Shown: one piece after another, positions 41,340-48,867 of the stretch
Position numbering within the stretch: position 1 is the stretch's first letter
How the letters are laid out: each line of letters begins with the position of its first letter
DNA from: a virus
Length of the DNA stretch: 49,834 nucleotides
Direction: 5' to 3' (one strand)
IMG/VR virus record: IMGVR_UViG_3300006868_002436
Span: 1 to 49,834 of that record
The notes under the pieces: generated by a model
The model's input: only the letters and a program-made list of their open reading frames with translations
Databases searched by the model: none
What the model was told of the DNA's origin: nothing
Program-made: the position numbers and the translations under genes

Positions 41340-41416
41340 AATCAATATATTTAAGAATTAAATATAGAAAAAAAATTAAATCTCTTAAGAAAAGAACAAG
41401 ATATATTTATAAATAG
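41324..41416 (+). CDS. Possible small basic peptide (30 aa)
   Basis: An ATG at 41324, out of frame with the end of the SGNH gene, opens 31 codons to a TAG at 41416. The peptide is very basic, starting MFAFLKSIYLRIKYRKKIKS and then continuing Lys/Arg-rich, and resembles a membrane- or nucleic-acid-binding peptide. The late box at 41408-41415 is inside its last codons. There is no good ribosome-binding site, and low-complexity AT-rich DNA can produce such frames by chance. Confidence 0.25.
   Translation: MFAFLKSIYLRIKYRKKIKSLKKRTRYIYK
41408..41415 (+). promoter_or_regulatory. Late promoter before the last plus-strand oxygenase
   Basis: TATAAATA lies 26 bases before the TTG at 41442, with an AAGGA site between. 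It is a canonical leadered late promoter, in contrast to the box 950 bases upstream. Confidence 0.6.
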
Positions 41417-41441
41417 ACTTGTTAAATTTAAAGGAAAAGAA

Positions 41442-42113
41442 TTGTTTAACAATATTGCATACTTGCCAATCGACATAGAAGTTGATTTACCTAACGAATC
41501 TGAAATATTAGAACATTTTCATGCAATAGGAGCTATTTCAGATCACATGCCGTGTGCTAGTGGATTATGGAAAACTTATCCTATATTTGGAAGAATGCTA
41601 AGAGACGAATGGAATGACGTCGATATATATCAATACCATAAAAAACATTCAAGTGTATTAATGGATAGCATTGGACAATACTACGATAGTTTTGATACTA
41701 AATTTCCGCAAATTGCTTCCGTTATAGATCAATTACCGTATAAACAACTAAGTTTAGTAATGGCATTAGAACAAACAAGTGATGTACCGATTCATAAAGA
41801 TAGAGAAGATTTTGAAATAGTCGACGATGATACAAAATTATTAGACCCAAAGCGTTATAATATACTACTTACAAAACACGAATACAAAAGTTTTTTTCTT
41901 TCTGAAAATGATAACGGTGATAAAATTTATCCTAAAATAGATAAAGGTAATCCTGTGTTTTGTTTATCACACGACAAATACTATCACGGTGCTACAATGG
42001 CTGGGCCAGGAAAGGTCATGGTAGCAATCGGTGGAATAATTGATGTGGAAAAACATAATGCGCTATTAGAACAAAGTTTTAACAAATTTAAAGATCAATC
42101 TATTACTTTTTGA
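41442..42113 (+). CDS. Fe(II)/2-oxoglutarate-type oxygenase (223 aa), TTG start
   Basis: Third member of the family found at 9475-10158 and 10789-11430. Ligands: HKD at 118-120, His182 in KYYHGATMAGPGK with Lys191 in the place of the basic 2OG residue. Conserved DPKRYNILL near 135 and YPKIDKG. The TTG start has an AAGGA site. Its 3' end overlaps the convergent methyltransferase gene by 19 bases. The family members are 30 kb apart but closely alike in block order, suggesting duplication followed by insertion of the whole middle region. Confidence 0.68.
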   Translation: MFNNIAYLPIDIEVDLPNESEILEHFHAIGAISDHMPCASGLWKTYPIFGRMLRDEWNDVDIYQYHKKHSSVLMDSIGQYYDSFDTKFPQIASVIDQLPYKQLSLVMALEQTSDVPIHKDREDFEIVDDDTKLLDPKRYNILLTKHEYKSFFLSENDNGDKIYPKIDKGNPVFCLSHDKYYHGATMAGPGKVMVAIGGIIDVEKHNALLEQSFNKFKDQSITF

Positions 42114-42697
42114 CCAATAAGCATAAATCTTTTATACTTTTCAGTTTGCAACTCTGCTTTCCATGTAACATAAATCTTACTCATTTCTACGAAGTCTTCT
42201 AAGTCAGTAGCACATCTTATATGCTCATCTAAATCAAAATAGTCGTTACTCTGTAATACTATCATAGCCTGTTCTGGTATGTTACTTAACCAAGTTTCAT
42301 ACTGCTGTTGATTAATATGTTCACAACTTGTGTTGATTACTAAATGTGCATCGTACTTGTAGTTGCACATGTCAGCGGTTACTGCTTTGAATTTGCCTTC
42401 CATTTCATAACGCTTGTTTACAGTGTTTGCAATTTCTTCGCAAGTAGGATCTATATCAACGCTAATAATACTTTTAATATCCGGACGAGCATTAAAAAGA
42501 ATACTTGCCAACACTCCGTTCCACCCTCCGAATATTACTATATCTTTTAAACCTATGTACCAATTGTTTAAATGATCACTAAGCCAAACTTTACTTCGAA
42601 CTTGTCCTTTCCAAAAACTTTCGAGTGTGCGATATCTATCTTCGCTATTACGGATTGCATCCATCCAAAACAATACATCTTCTATTTCAACTTTCAT
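42095..42697 (-). CDS. SAM-dependent methyltransferase-like protein (200 aa)
   Basis: VIFGGWNGVLASILF (54-68) is a glycine-rich motif I variant, followed by the acidic SVDIDPTCEEIAN motif and KAVTADMCN. This is the Rossmann-fold methyltransferase pattern, though CEH(I) instead of a D/N-PPY motif suggests a small-molecule or O-methyl acceptor. Last gene of the minus-strand operon; ATGA overlap with the radical SAM gene upstream. Similar proteins are seen in marine phages. Confidence 0.72.
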   Translation of the reverse strand: MKVEIEDVLFWMDAIRNSEDRYRTLESFWKGQVRSKVWLSDHLNNWYIGLKDIVIFGGWNGVLASILFNARPDIKSIISVDIDPTCEEIANTVNKRYEMEGKFKAVTADMCNYKYDAHLVINTSCEHINQQQYETWLSNIPEQAMIVLQSNDYFDLDEHIRCATDLEDFVEMSKIYVTWKAELQTEKYKRFMLIGQKVID

Positions 42698-43692
42698 ATT
42701 TTTACCTTAGGAATCTTTGAGTCAGCACTGCTTACACAAGTATCAGTAACACATTTAGATGGTGCCTTAAACAGCGTAAAACCGTCTTGTAGTGTGCCTA
42801 ACGGTTCTTCACTACAACTATAACTCCGCTTTACTTCATTACCTCTTATAACGCATCCTTGATATCCTGCATTACAAGTCCATCCTTTAAACTTATTAAA
42901 ACCAAAGGCATTGAATCGCTCGGCTTGATCAACATTATATATGTTACCTGCATCATCTTGTAATTCTACTTGGTATAAAGGAATTATTTTTTTATATCTA
43001 TCTGGGATTCTTTGGGGGAATCCTGTTTGCATCTGTCTAAGTTGGCTTGGTGTATATCCATGTACCACGAAGGAGGCAGTGGGGTCGGATTGTGGTTTGA
43101 GAGTGACATTAATACCTCGGGCGGCAAATCGTTCACAGCGTTCGTAAAGTTCCTCAAACCTTTCTGGCACCATGACTTGATTGATTGTAACAAATACTTC
43201 ATTATCAGCTAATAAGAGACACTTATCTCCAAACTCCTGTTCATTAGCAAACTCAGCGTGGTAACTCGCTGTGATGCTTTTTCTTTGCAGTGTGTCTGTG
43301 TTAAGTATCCACTTGTTCCACCATTTCACACCTGGTGATAGATTTGTGGTCATATGAATACTTTGGTATTCGGGTGCTGTATCCCTACAGTAATGATCTA
43401 TGATCTCCCCAAAGTATTTATACGCTGTAGGCTCGCCTCCGCTGAACGAAAAATGAAAATCTGTAAAACCGTTGTCTCTTGCCTGTGCCTTGATACTATC
43501 TAATGTGTGTAAGTACAATTCTAGATCTTGGTGGTCAGGGGTACTAGATCTAGCGTATGGCCAGCAATAACTGCATGAATAATTACAAAATCTAGCCAGT
43601 ATCCAAGAAACTGTGAAAAGATGGCTCTTTAGGAGTGTCTTCTGTCCAAATTGGGTAATTTTATCCCAGGGTATTGTTTGAAAATTGTTCAT
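42694..43692 (-). CDS. Radical SAM protein with C-terminal cysteine domain (332 aa), atypically G+C-rich
   Basis: Core motif CNYSCSYC at 36-43; FSGGEPTAYKYF; C-terminal GWTC...C...C...CVTDTCVSS and a terminal KIPKVKI, as in 18370-19257 and 19250-20164. The frame is open to 43710; the ATG at 43692 gives a shorter overlap with the upstream gene. Sixty-base lines inside the gene reach about 45-53% G+C by count, against about 25% for one nearby line in the SGNH gene at 41041-41100, and additional long frames appear on both strands. These are signs of recent acquisition. Confidence 0.8.
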   Translation of the reverse strand: MNNFQTIPWDKITQFGQKTLLKSHLFTVSWILARFCNYSCSYCWPYARSSTPDHQDLELYLHTLDSIKAQARDNGFTDFHFSFSGGEPTAYKYFGEIIDHYCRDTAPEYQSIHMTTNLSPGVKWWNKWILNTDTLQRKSITASYHAEFANEQEFGDKCLLLADNEVFVTINQVMVPERFEELYERCERFAARGINVTLKPQSDPTASFVVHGYTPSQLRQMQTGFPQRIPDRYKKIIPLYQVELQDDAGNIYNVDQAERFNAFGFNKFKGWTCNAGYQGCVIRGNEVKRSYSCSEEPLGTLQDGFTLFKAPSKCVTDTCVSSADSKIPKVKI

Positions 43693-44347
43693 ACAACCAA
43701 TCAAAATCATTTATTCTACGCAAATCTTGCGGTGATTGTGCGTGTTTTTCTCCGTATTCTCTGCCTTCTTGGGCGCCGCGTTTTGCTTCATTTCTATAAA
43801 GTGCATCTGAAATAGGATTTAGCCACGCCGCCAATCGGTCTTCAGTTTCAATATTAAGTTGTCCTTGTATAGACTTACTTGATAATTTTGCACATTCTCT
43901 AAATGCACTTTTCCAAGTGTTAAACGGATCTGTATTAAATGCAGTAATGTTACTTATTTCGTTCATTACTCGAAAATTGTCGCTAATACTTGTAGTCATG
44001 TCAGGCTTACTTGTATCCATGTTTATTGTCATACGTCTAGGAAAAAGTTTTACACCGCCGTAGCCGTACTCTAAACCATTTATAGGATTCTTACTGCGCC
44101 AAACGTGTACATGATCTAACTGATGATCTGGAACTTCATAATCAAAATTAAAGGAATCTAAAACCTGTGCATCACCGTCAACAATCCAAAACATTTTAGT
44201 AAAACATTTCTTTGCAGCAGCAATGTGTGCCTGATGTATTCCTTTTACTCCGTCAACAGGCTTAGTCATAGGAAATCGTTCTTTTAGTGCAGCATAATTT
44301 TCAGCAGCATTAGGTTCTTTATAACTTATAAAAACAATGTCATACAT
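43661..44347 (-). CDS. Glycosyltransferase-like protein (228 aa)
   Basis: ATG at 44347, or TTG at 44350. The N-terminus YDIVFISYKEPNAAENY is a nucleotide-binding strand-helix; FWIVDGDAQVLD is a D-G-D motif in the place of the metal-binding DxD of GT-A enzymes. HVWRSKNPINGLEYGYGGVKLFPR resembles an acceptor loop seen in cyanophage homologues annotated as hypothetical/glycosyltransferase. No signal peptide. Operon context (HAD, cupin, nucleotidyl-type enzymes) supports sugar chemistry. Specificity unknown. Confidence 0.65.
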   Translation of the reverse strand: MYDIVFISYKEPNAAENYAALKERFPMTKPVDGVKGIHQAHIAAAKKCFTKMFWIVDGDAQVLDSFNFDYEVPDHQLDHVHVWRSKNPINGLEYGYGGVKLFPRRMTINMDTSKPDMTTSISDNFRVMNEISNITAFNTDPFNTWKSAFRECAKLSSKSIQGQLNIETEDRLAAWLNPISDALYRNEAKRGAQEGREYGEKHAQSPQDLRRINDFDWLYEQFSNNTLG

Positions 44348-44627
44348 CAAATATCCAGTCAGCTTTGTCGTCTACCCACACATCATAATGAGGTTTTTGC
44401 ATCCACAAATTATGATACTTAACTCCCCAAGAAAACAACTGTTCTTTAGTTAATGCTGTCCAGTCTATACCTGAATTAGCTCCTCGGGCTGTCCAATAAA
44501 CTATTGTATGTCCGTCCATATATAATTCGTTAATCTTAGTTATATGTTCGTAGTTAGGTTTTGAGTTATAGTAATCACTGTCTTTAGTGTAGCATATTGT
44601 TCCGTCAATGTCAACTACATATTTCAT
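44340..44627 (-). CDS. Small HAD-superfamily phosphatase-like protein (95 aa)
   Basis: VVDIDGTIC at residues 4-12 is HAD motif I with Asp6 nucleophile and Asp8 acid; YWTARGA is motif II. A small domain of this size is seen in capsule/polysaccharide biosynthesis loci as a sugar or nucleotide phosphatase. The C-terminal DVWVDDKADW carries the acidic motif IV. The start overlaps the stop of the cupin gene by 4 bases. Confidence 0.8.
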   Translation of the reverse strand: MKYVVDIDGTICYTKDSDYYNSKPNYEHITKINELYMDGHTIVYWTARGANSGIDWTALTKEQLFSWGVKYHNLWMQKPHYDVWVDDKADWIFDV

Positions 44628-44983
44628 TTTTGACTATCTCCTTTGGCAACTCTGTAATTATCTTCAACACTGTCTGGTGTACTAACCTCTACTAGTGTAC
44701 CTGCTTCTAAACAAATTATTTGATGCGGTAGCAATGGAGGATTATGCCACGAATCTCCTACACGTAATTCATGTACCTCTATATCAGCTGTTCTAGTATC
44801 AATCGTACGGACTTCAAAATGTCCTGATAGTACATGCCAAGTTTCGTCCTTTTCTCGATGAAAATGCATACTAAACTTTGCACCTGTGTTAAAATTTAAT
44901 AACTTACCGCAGTATAAGTCGTTAGTAGCAAATATTAATTCACTACCCCAACCCTTTTCTACATGTCCTTTTAGTCTTTGCAT
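44624..44983 (-). CDS. Cupin-domain protein, sugar isomerase-like (119 aa)
   Basis: Single cupin: GWGSELIFATND (the mannose-6-phosphate-isomerase-type WG motif), FSMHFHREKDETWHVLSG with metal-binding His/Glu, and a second cupin motif around LLPHQIICLEAG. It resembles the cupin part of mannose-6-phosphate isomerases. The ribosome-binding site is GGAAG. It lies between a kinase and a phosphatase of sugar-nucleotide type, so an isomerase or binding role in heptose/mannose metabolism is plausible. Confidence 0.78.
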   Translation of the reverse strand: MQRLKGHVEKGWGSELIFATNDLYCGKLLNFNTGAKFSMHFHREKDETWHVLSGHFEVRTIDTRTADIEVHELRVGDSWHNPPLLPHQIICLEAGTLVEVSTPDSVEDNYRVAKGDSQK

Positions 44984-45768
44984 ATTTCTTCCAATCTCGG
45001 AGCATATACGCCTCTATGTTGTACAGAAATTTGGCTAGACTTTATTGCAAATTCTATTGCCTTTTCTTTATTATCAGTTAACATATAATATGTAACAAAG
45101 GCTGCAAAAAAACTATCTCCTGCACCGGTTACATCGGCTATTTCTATTGGTTCTACATGATGAGTAGATGTTGTTTTACCATTTTCTATAACAAGCACAT
45201 CTTTGTCAGCTCGGGTTACAACTAAACTTTCTGCTTCTGATATAGCATCATTATACTCATGTTCGTTTATTTTTACTATACAATTTCTAAATCTTGCAAG
45301 ATCAGGTTTCTTAGTATCAATAAATATCGGAACAGTTGCATTATTAGTTATTTCTTCTATTAAATCATAAGGAACTAACCCTTTGTCATAATCTGGTATT
45401 ACTATACAGTCATATACGCCAGCATACGACAACTTTACTTCTTGACTCTTAACCTTTTCATCAACTCTGTAAACTTGCCTATAGGATCCTTTTTCAATAT
45501 ACCTATGTTTGTTTTCTACAACATAAGTTTGCAAATTAATATTCTTTACGCCCAATGCTTTAAAGTTTTCTGCAACATTGTAACTCATGCCGTATGCACT
45601 TTCAGTATACATAAGATCAAAAATAGGCACAGGTGCTTCTTGGCTTATACGAGTTACTTTGCCGTAATGATTTAGATCACAACAACCGTCACCTATTATT
45701 AATACGTTCAATGACCTTTGTTGAAGAATATCTTGCATCTCTTTCAAAGAAAAACAGTTCTTTTGCAT
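44971..45768 (-). CDS. PfkB-family sugar kinase, HldE N-terminal-domain-like (265 aa)
   Basis: LIIGDGCCDLNHYGKVTRISQEAPVPIF matches the opening of the D-glycero-beta-D-manno-heptose-7-phosphate kinase domain of HldE/RfaE. The PfkB signature DVTGAGDSFFAAF is near the C-terminus. The start ATG at 45768 has an AGGAAG site; a later ATG at 45738 is also possible. The glycine- and GGAANVA-type region is altered to YNVAENFKA. It overlaps the cytidylyltransferase-type gene by 80 bases. Kinase and nucleotidyltransferase are one bifunctional protein in many bacteria, separate here. Confidence 0.82.
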   Translation of the reverse strand: MQKNCFSLKEMQDILQQRSLNVLIIGDGCCDLNHYGKVTRISQEAPVPIFDLMYTESAYGMSYNVAENFKALGVKNINLQTYVVENKHRYIEKGSYRQVYRVDEKVKSQEVKLSYAGVYDCIVIPDYDKGLVPYDLIEEITNNATVPIFIDTKKPDLARFRNCIVKINEHEYNDAISEAESLVVTRADKDVLVIENGKTTSTHHVEPIEIADVTGAGDSFFAAFVTYYMLTDNKEKAIEFAIKSSQISVQHRGVYAPRLEEICKD

Positions 45769-46084
45769 ATTCGCTTCCTATAACTCTTTTATTTACATAG
45801 TCTGATCCAACTATCATTAAATCTGGACCATATTCTTTTACAGTACTTATGAGCTCGTCGTCTGTTCCAAACAAACTAACTTCGTCAATGAATTTAATGC
45901 ATTCTAGCATACGCCTGCGTATGTCTTGGTTATTAACAGGTCTGTCGAAACCTTTGTTTACTTTTATCCTCTCGTCAGTATCTATTGCTACTTTTAAATA
46001 GTCGCCTTGGGATTTTGCATATTCAAATAATGCCATGTGTCCCGGATGCAGTATATCAAAAGTTCCGTTTACAAAAATTTTCAT
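45689..46084 (-). CDS. Cytidylyl/adenylyltransferase, HldE C-terminal-domain-like (131 aa)
   Basis: VNGTFDILHPGHMALFEYAK is the N-terminal HxGH nucleotidyltransferase motif; VNKGFDRPVNNQDIRRRML and SSTKVIERI (an ISSTxII-like end) match the ADP-heptose synthase/TagD type. Length is typical (about 130). It transfers a nucleotide to a sugar-1-phosphate or to glycerol phosphate. Together with the adjacent kinase it would make a nucleotide-activated heptose-like sugar. It overlaps the upstream gene by ATGA. Confidence 0.84.
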   Translation of the reverse strand: MKIFVNGTFDILHPGHMALFEYAKSQGDYLKVAIDTDERIKVNKGFDRPVNNQDIRRRMLECIKFIDEVSLFGTDDELISTVKEYGPDLMIVGSDYVNKRVIGSEYAKELFFFERDARYSSTKVIERINNR

Positions 46085-46602
46085 ACAGAATATAATTGCG
46101 GATATTCTAACATTAGATGCATGCCGCCCTTCTCGTATGCGTTTTTATATACATCAAATATCTGTTCGCTAGATGTAAATTCATAAAATGTTGTGTTTGG
46201 ACATAACGACTTAAATTGTTCAAAATAATTACCCTTATGTTGATGTCCGGGATCTAATGGCTCATCGGCGCCTTTGCCTACTCTAATAATAACCGTAGCT
46301 GTGCTTCCTGTCATCAGTTCATACTTATCTATATGGTTAACAAGTTGATTTGTTGCACTTATTAAGAAGTCCCATCTAGGATAAATGGTAACTACTTTCA
46401 TTCCGGTCATTGCCATACCTAGACTTATCCCCATTTGAACTTCTTCCATTACTGGAGTTTCTATCATTTTATCTTTGTTGACATTATCGAGTGTAGCACT
46501 CATTGGATTACCAGGAAAAACAATTTGTTGTCCGATAAACTTTGTATCATTTTTATCACCTAAAAAGGTCATTGCCTTTGTTAGTTCTTCTTTATAACTC
46601 AT
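46081..46602 (-). CDS. Transketolase/E1-beta-like pyrimidine-binding domain protein (173 aa)
   Basis: ETPVMEEVQMGISLGMAMTGMKVV followed by YPRWDFLISATNQLVNHIDK matches the conserved region of E1-beta subunits of 2-oxoacid dehydrogenases (catalytic-site Glu in EEVQMG, then the DFL and QLVN helix). GAD and DPGHQHKG continue it. Only the N-terminal (pyrimidine) domain is present; E1-beta subunits are about 320 residues. No matching diphosphate-binding partner is visible within the window, so the partner may lie outside it. Role in sugar modification (C2 transfer) or decarboxylation is inference. Confidence 0.75.
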   Translation of the reverse strand: MSYKEELTKAMTFLGDKNDTKFIGQQIVFPGNPMSATLDNVNKDKMIETPVMEEVQMGISLGMAMTGMKVVTIYPRWDFLISATNQLVNHIDKYELMTGSTATVIIRVGKGADEPLDPGHQHKGNYFEQFKSLCPNTTFYEFTSSEQIFDVYKNAYEKGGMHLMLEYPQLYSV

Positions 46603-47509
46603 TTTGATAAATTCCTTGTTTTATGTTAACATGTAGTAACGGCGAAAACGACGGTAAATTAGTAAACGGCTGTAACAAATTTCTATCTTCTATAGTTTTA
46701 ATAACGTTTTCAGCCATTACATGATGGCACAACATTGATGGATGGTCATCTAAGGGCGGTTGATTAAAATAGTCATAATCGGATCTTATTGTTAATTCTT
46801 GATTACCAGGTTGATGTTCGTCCATCATGTCTGCCATGCTTTGGTATTCTATTCCTTTATAAGTCAATGTCATTAACCGTTCATTCATCCAAGGATTATT
46901 TCTAATCCATTCTAAATTTTCATTTGGCCATGATAGTAACAGTGTAGGTATACCCTTATCTTCACAAGTGCGTAAAAAATGTTCTATAGGTCTTAGACTA
47001 TAATCAATATACCATTTTACATAATCATCAGGTGTTTTGATATCATGTATCTTCATAAAACGTTTTAATTTAGGAATATCATTGTACAATTCATTAAAAG
47101 CAATACCCGGTCCTTCAAAAGCAATACAATCTCTATGAGGTTGAGTAAGTTGCATTACTACTAAACCAATATCTTCTAAAGGAATATCTGTCCTTCCGTG
47201 TCCATCCACAAAATTAGTATCACTAAAAAAACAGGTATTCCACCACTTTAAAATACTCTGATGACTGCCGCCGTTAACTCTATCTACTATTTCTGATGTA
47301 TTAAAGTAATTTGCAACCAGTCTTGGAAATCTCATTCTTGCAGCGTGTTCAATTTGTGTGTGATTTACTAGTCGGTGATCGTAGGTGTTCCACGGTTGTT
47401 CAACTATGCTAGGAAGTCCTGTATAATAATACAGACCTTGTCCCCAAGTAAAACTACATCCTGCAAATAAAATAGATTTATTTACTTTTTCTGTTTTTCG
47501 TTTTATCAC
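46592..47509 (-). CDS. SGNH/GDSL-like hydrolase (305 aa), GTG start
   Basis: GTG at 47509 has a perfect AGGAGG site. FAGCSFTWGQGL is the nucleophile block; VNGGSHQSILKWW is like the Asn-containing block III; LDDHPSMLCHHVMAENVI provides the Asp and His of the C-terminal block. The family often removes or transfers acyl groups on polysaccharides. Located between a helical hypothetical protein and the E1-beta-like protein. Largest of the four SGNH proteins of the window. Confidence 0.72.
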   Translation of the reverse strand: MIKRKTEKVNKSILFAGCSFTWGQGLYYYTGLPSIVEQPWNTYDHRLVNHTQIEHAARMRFPRLVANYFNTSEIVDRVNGGSHQSILKWWNTCFFSDTNFVDGHGRTDIPLEDIGLVVMQLTQPHRDCIAFEGPGIAFNELYNDIPKLKRFMKIHDIKTPDDYVKWYIDYSLRPIEHFLRTCEDKGIPTLLLSWPNENLEWIRNNPWMNERLMTLTYKGIEYQSMADMMDEHQPGNQELTIRSDYDYFNQPPLDDHPSMLCHHVMAENVIKTIEDRNLLQPFTNLPSFSPLLHVNIKQGIYQNEL

Positions 47510-47933
47510 TTTGTCCTCCTTTCGGCCAACTTATTTCCCAGTCTTTAAAATCTGCTGCTAAACAGTCTACTTTATAATCTTTTCTTCCACCAATTAGTTC
47601 TTGTATAATATTCTTACTTGTATTTCTAATTCCGTTCAGACCATGAGTAAGTTCAAGATTTCCTTCTTTTTCGCCTCTACGAAACTTTGATTCATTTTGC
47701 CAGATATGCAAATTCATTTGTGCGCAAACTATTATAGCTCTAATAGTTTTTGCATCAACTACTGAATTATTTTCATCTAGTATAAGTTGTATGTCGTGTA
47801 CAATATCATCAATCTCTTGTGCGTACTCGTCTTTGTATTCTGGTATAAAGACTTCTTTTAATTGTACAATAGAAAGTCTATCAATTAATTCACTTAGTGT
47901 TTGTAAATATCTTCTTTCTGATTTGTATGTCAT
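47478..47933 (-). CDS. Conserved helical phage protein (151 aa)
   Basis: Mostly alpha-helical; TLSELIDRLSIVQLKEVFI near the start and LNGIRNTSKNIIQELIGGRKDYKVDCLAADFKDWEIS near the C-terminus. The latter resembles a small family I associate with T4-like marine phage sugar gene clusters; function unknown. The C-terminal tail is Lys-rich. The start ATG overlaps the upstream epimerase stop by 4 bases, and the end overlaps the SGNH gene by 32. Confidence 0.65.
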   Translation of the reverse strand: MTYKSERRYLQTLSELIDRLSIVQLKEVFIPEYKDEYAQEIDDIVHDIQLILDENNSVVDAKTIRAIIVCAQMNLHIWQNESKFRRGEKEGNLELTHGLNGIRNTSKNIIQELIGGRKDYKVDCLAADFKDWEISWPKGGQSDKTKNRKSK

Positions 47934-48862
47934 AGGTTCGTAAAACTCCTGTTGTTGTGCGTAACTACAATACTATATGCTTCAATAAGTTGTTTTATAC
48001 CATAATCTAAATCATACAAAGGTTTCCAACCTAGTGATTCTATTTTATCATTACTTACAATATAGTTTCGTTTATCAAAGTCTTGTTTAAATTCGTCCTG
48101 CTTAATAACTAAACCAGGTATGTGTTCTTTTATTTTTTCTGCAAGTTCCATTTTACTTAGATTAGCAGTAGACAATCCTACATTAAATGCTTCGCCTGAA
48201 CATTTTTCATAGTTTTCTATTACAAACTCAAATGCTCTTGCAATGTCTTGTACATGTATATAGTTGCGTTTAAAATGCGCTTCAAACAAAACGAGATATC
48301 CATCCGTAAAAGATTTATAAACAAAATCATTTACTAACAGGTCTTGGCGCATTCTAGGACTAATTCCAAAAACAGTAGCAAGTCTTAGTGCAACACCGCC
48401 GCTAGCAATAACTGTATCTTCTGCGTCACACTTTGTTTTAGCATACAAACTAAGAGGTTTGAATGGACTTTCTTCTGTGATAATTTCTTCACTAGAACCA
48501 TACTGGCTGTTTGTGTTAGGCATAATCAATTTCTGTTTTGCTGTTAACACTTGTGCAATGTGCTTTATCTGTTCGTAGTTAACTTCTACTGTAAGTTGAG
48601 GATTATCTTTACATGCTGGCATTCCTACAATAGCAGCTAAGGGAATTATTACATCGTGATCTTTAACTAATTCTTGCAATAGTTCTTTGTTGCGTACATC
48701 GCCTTTTACAAAACAAAAGTTGTCGTTTTTAAATAGATGCAAAAGAGACAATTGCTTGTACATAAGATTGTCTAATACTGTAACAGCATATCCTTTAGAT
48801 AACAAATATTCTGCTGCTGTAGAACCTAAGTATCCGGCTCCGCCTGTGATTAATATTTTCAT
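47930..48862 (-). CDS. NAD-dependent sugar epimerase/dehydratase (310 aa)
   Basis: GGAGYLG at residues 7-13 is the NAD(P)-binding loop of the extended short-chain dehydrogenases; LYAKTKCDAED holds the catalytic Tyr-xxx-Lys, with a preceding Ser/Thr-rich NSQYGSSE. Length is typical (about 310). It would epimerise, dehydrate or reduce an NDP-sugar. Start after a 5-base gap and GGGAT site downstream of the preceding gene. It probably supplies a sugar for the glycosyltransferase-type proteins of this operon. Confidence 0.85.
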   Translation of the reverse strand: MKILITGGAGYLGSTAAEYLLSKGYAVTVLDNLMYKQLSLLHLFKNDNFCFVKGDVRNKELLQELVKDHDVIIPLAAIVGMPACKDNPQLTVEVNYEQIKHIAQVLTAKQKLIMPNTNSQYGSSEEIITEESPFKPLSLYAKTKCDAEDTVIASGGVALRLATVFGISPRMRQDLLVNDFVYKSFTDGYLVLFEAHFKRNYIHVQDIARAFEFVIENYEKCSGEAFNVGLSTANLSKMELAEKIKEHIPGLVIKQDEFKQDFDKRNYIVSNDKIESLGWKPLYDLDYGIKQLIEAYSIVVTHNNRSFTNL

Positions 48863-48867
48863 ATATT

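Noticed and set aside
42941-43212. Overlapping frames on both strands in the radical SAM gene
   Set aside because: They result from the higher G+C of this gene, which lowers stop-codon frequency; the radical SAM motifs are in the main frame.
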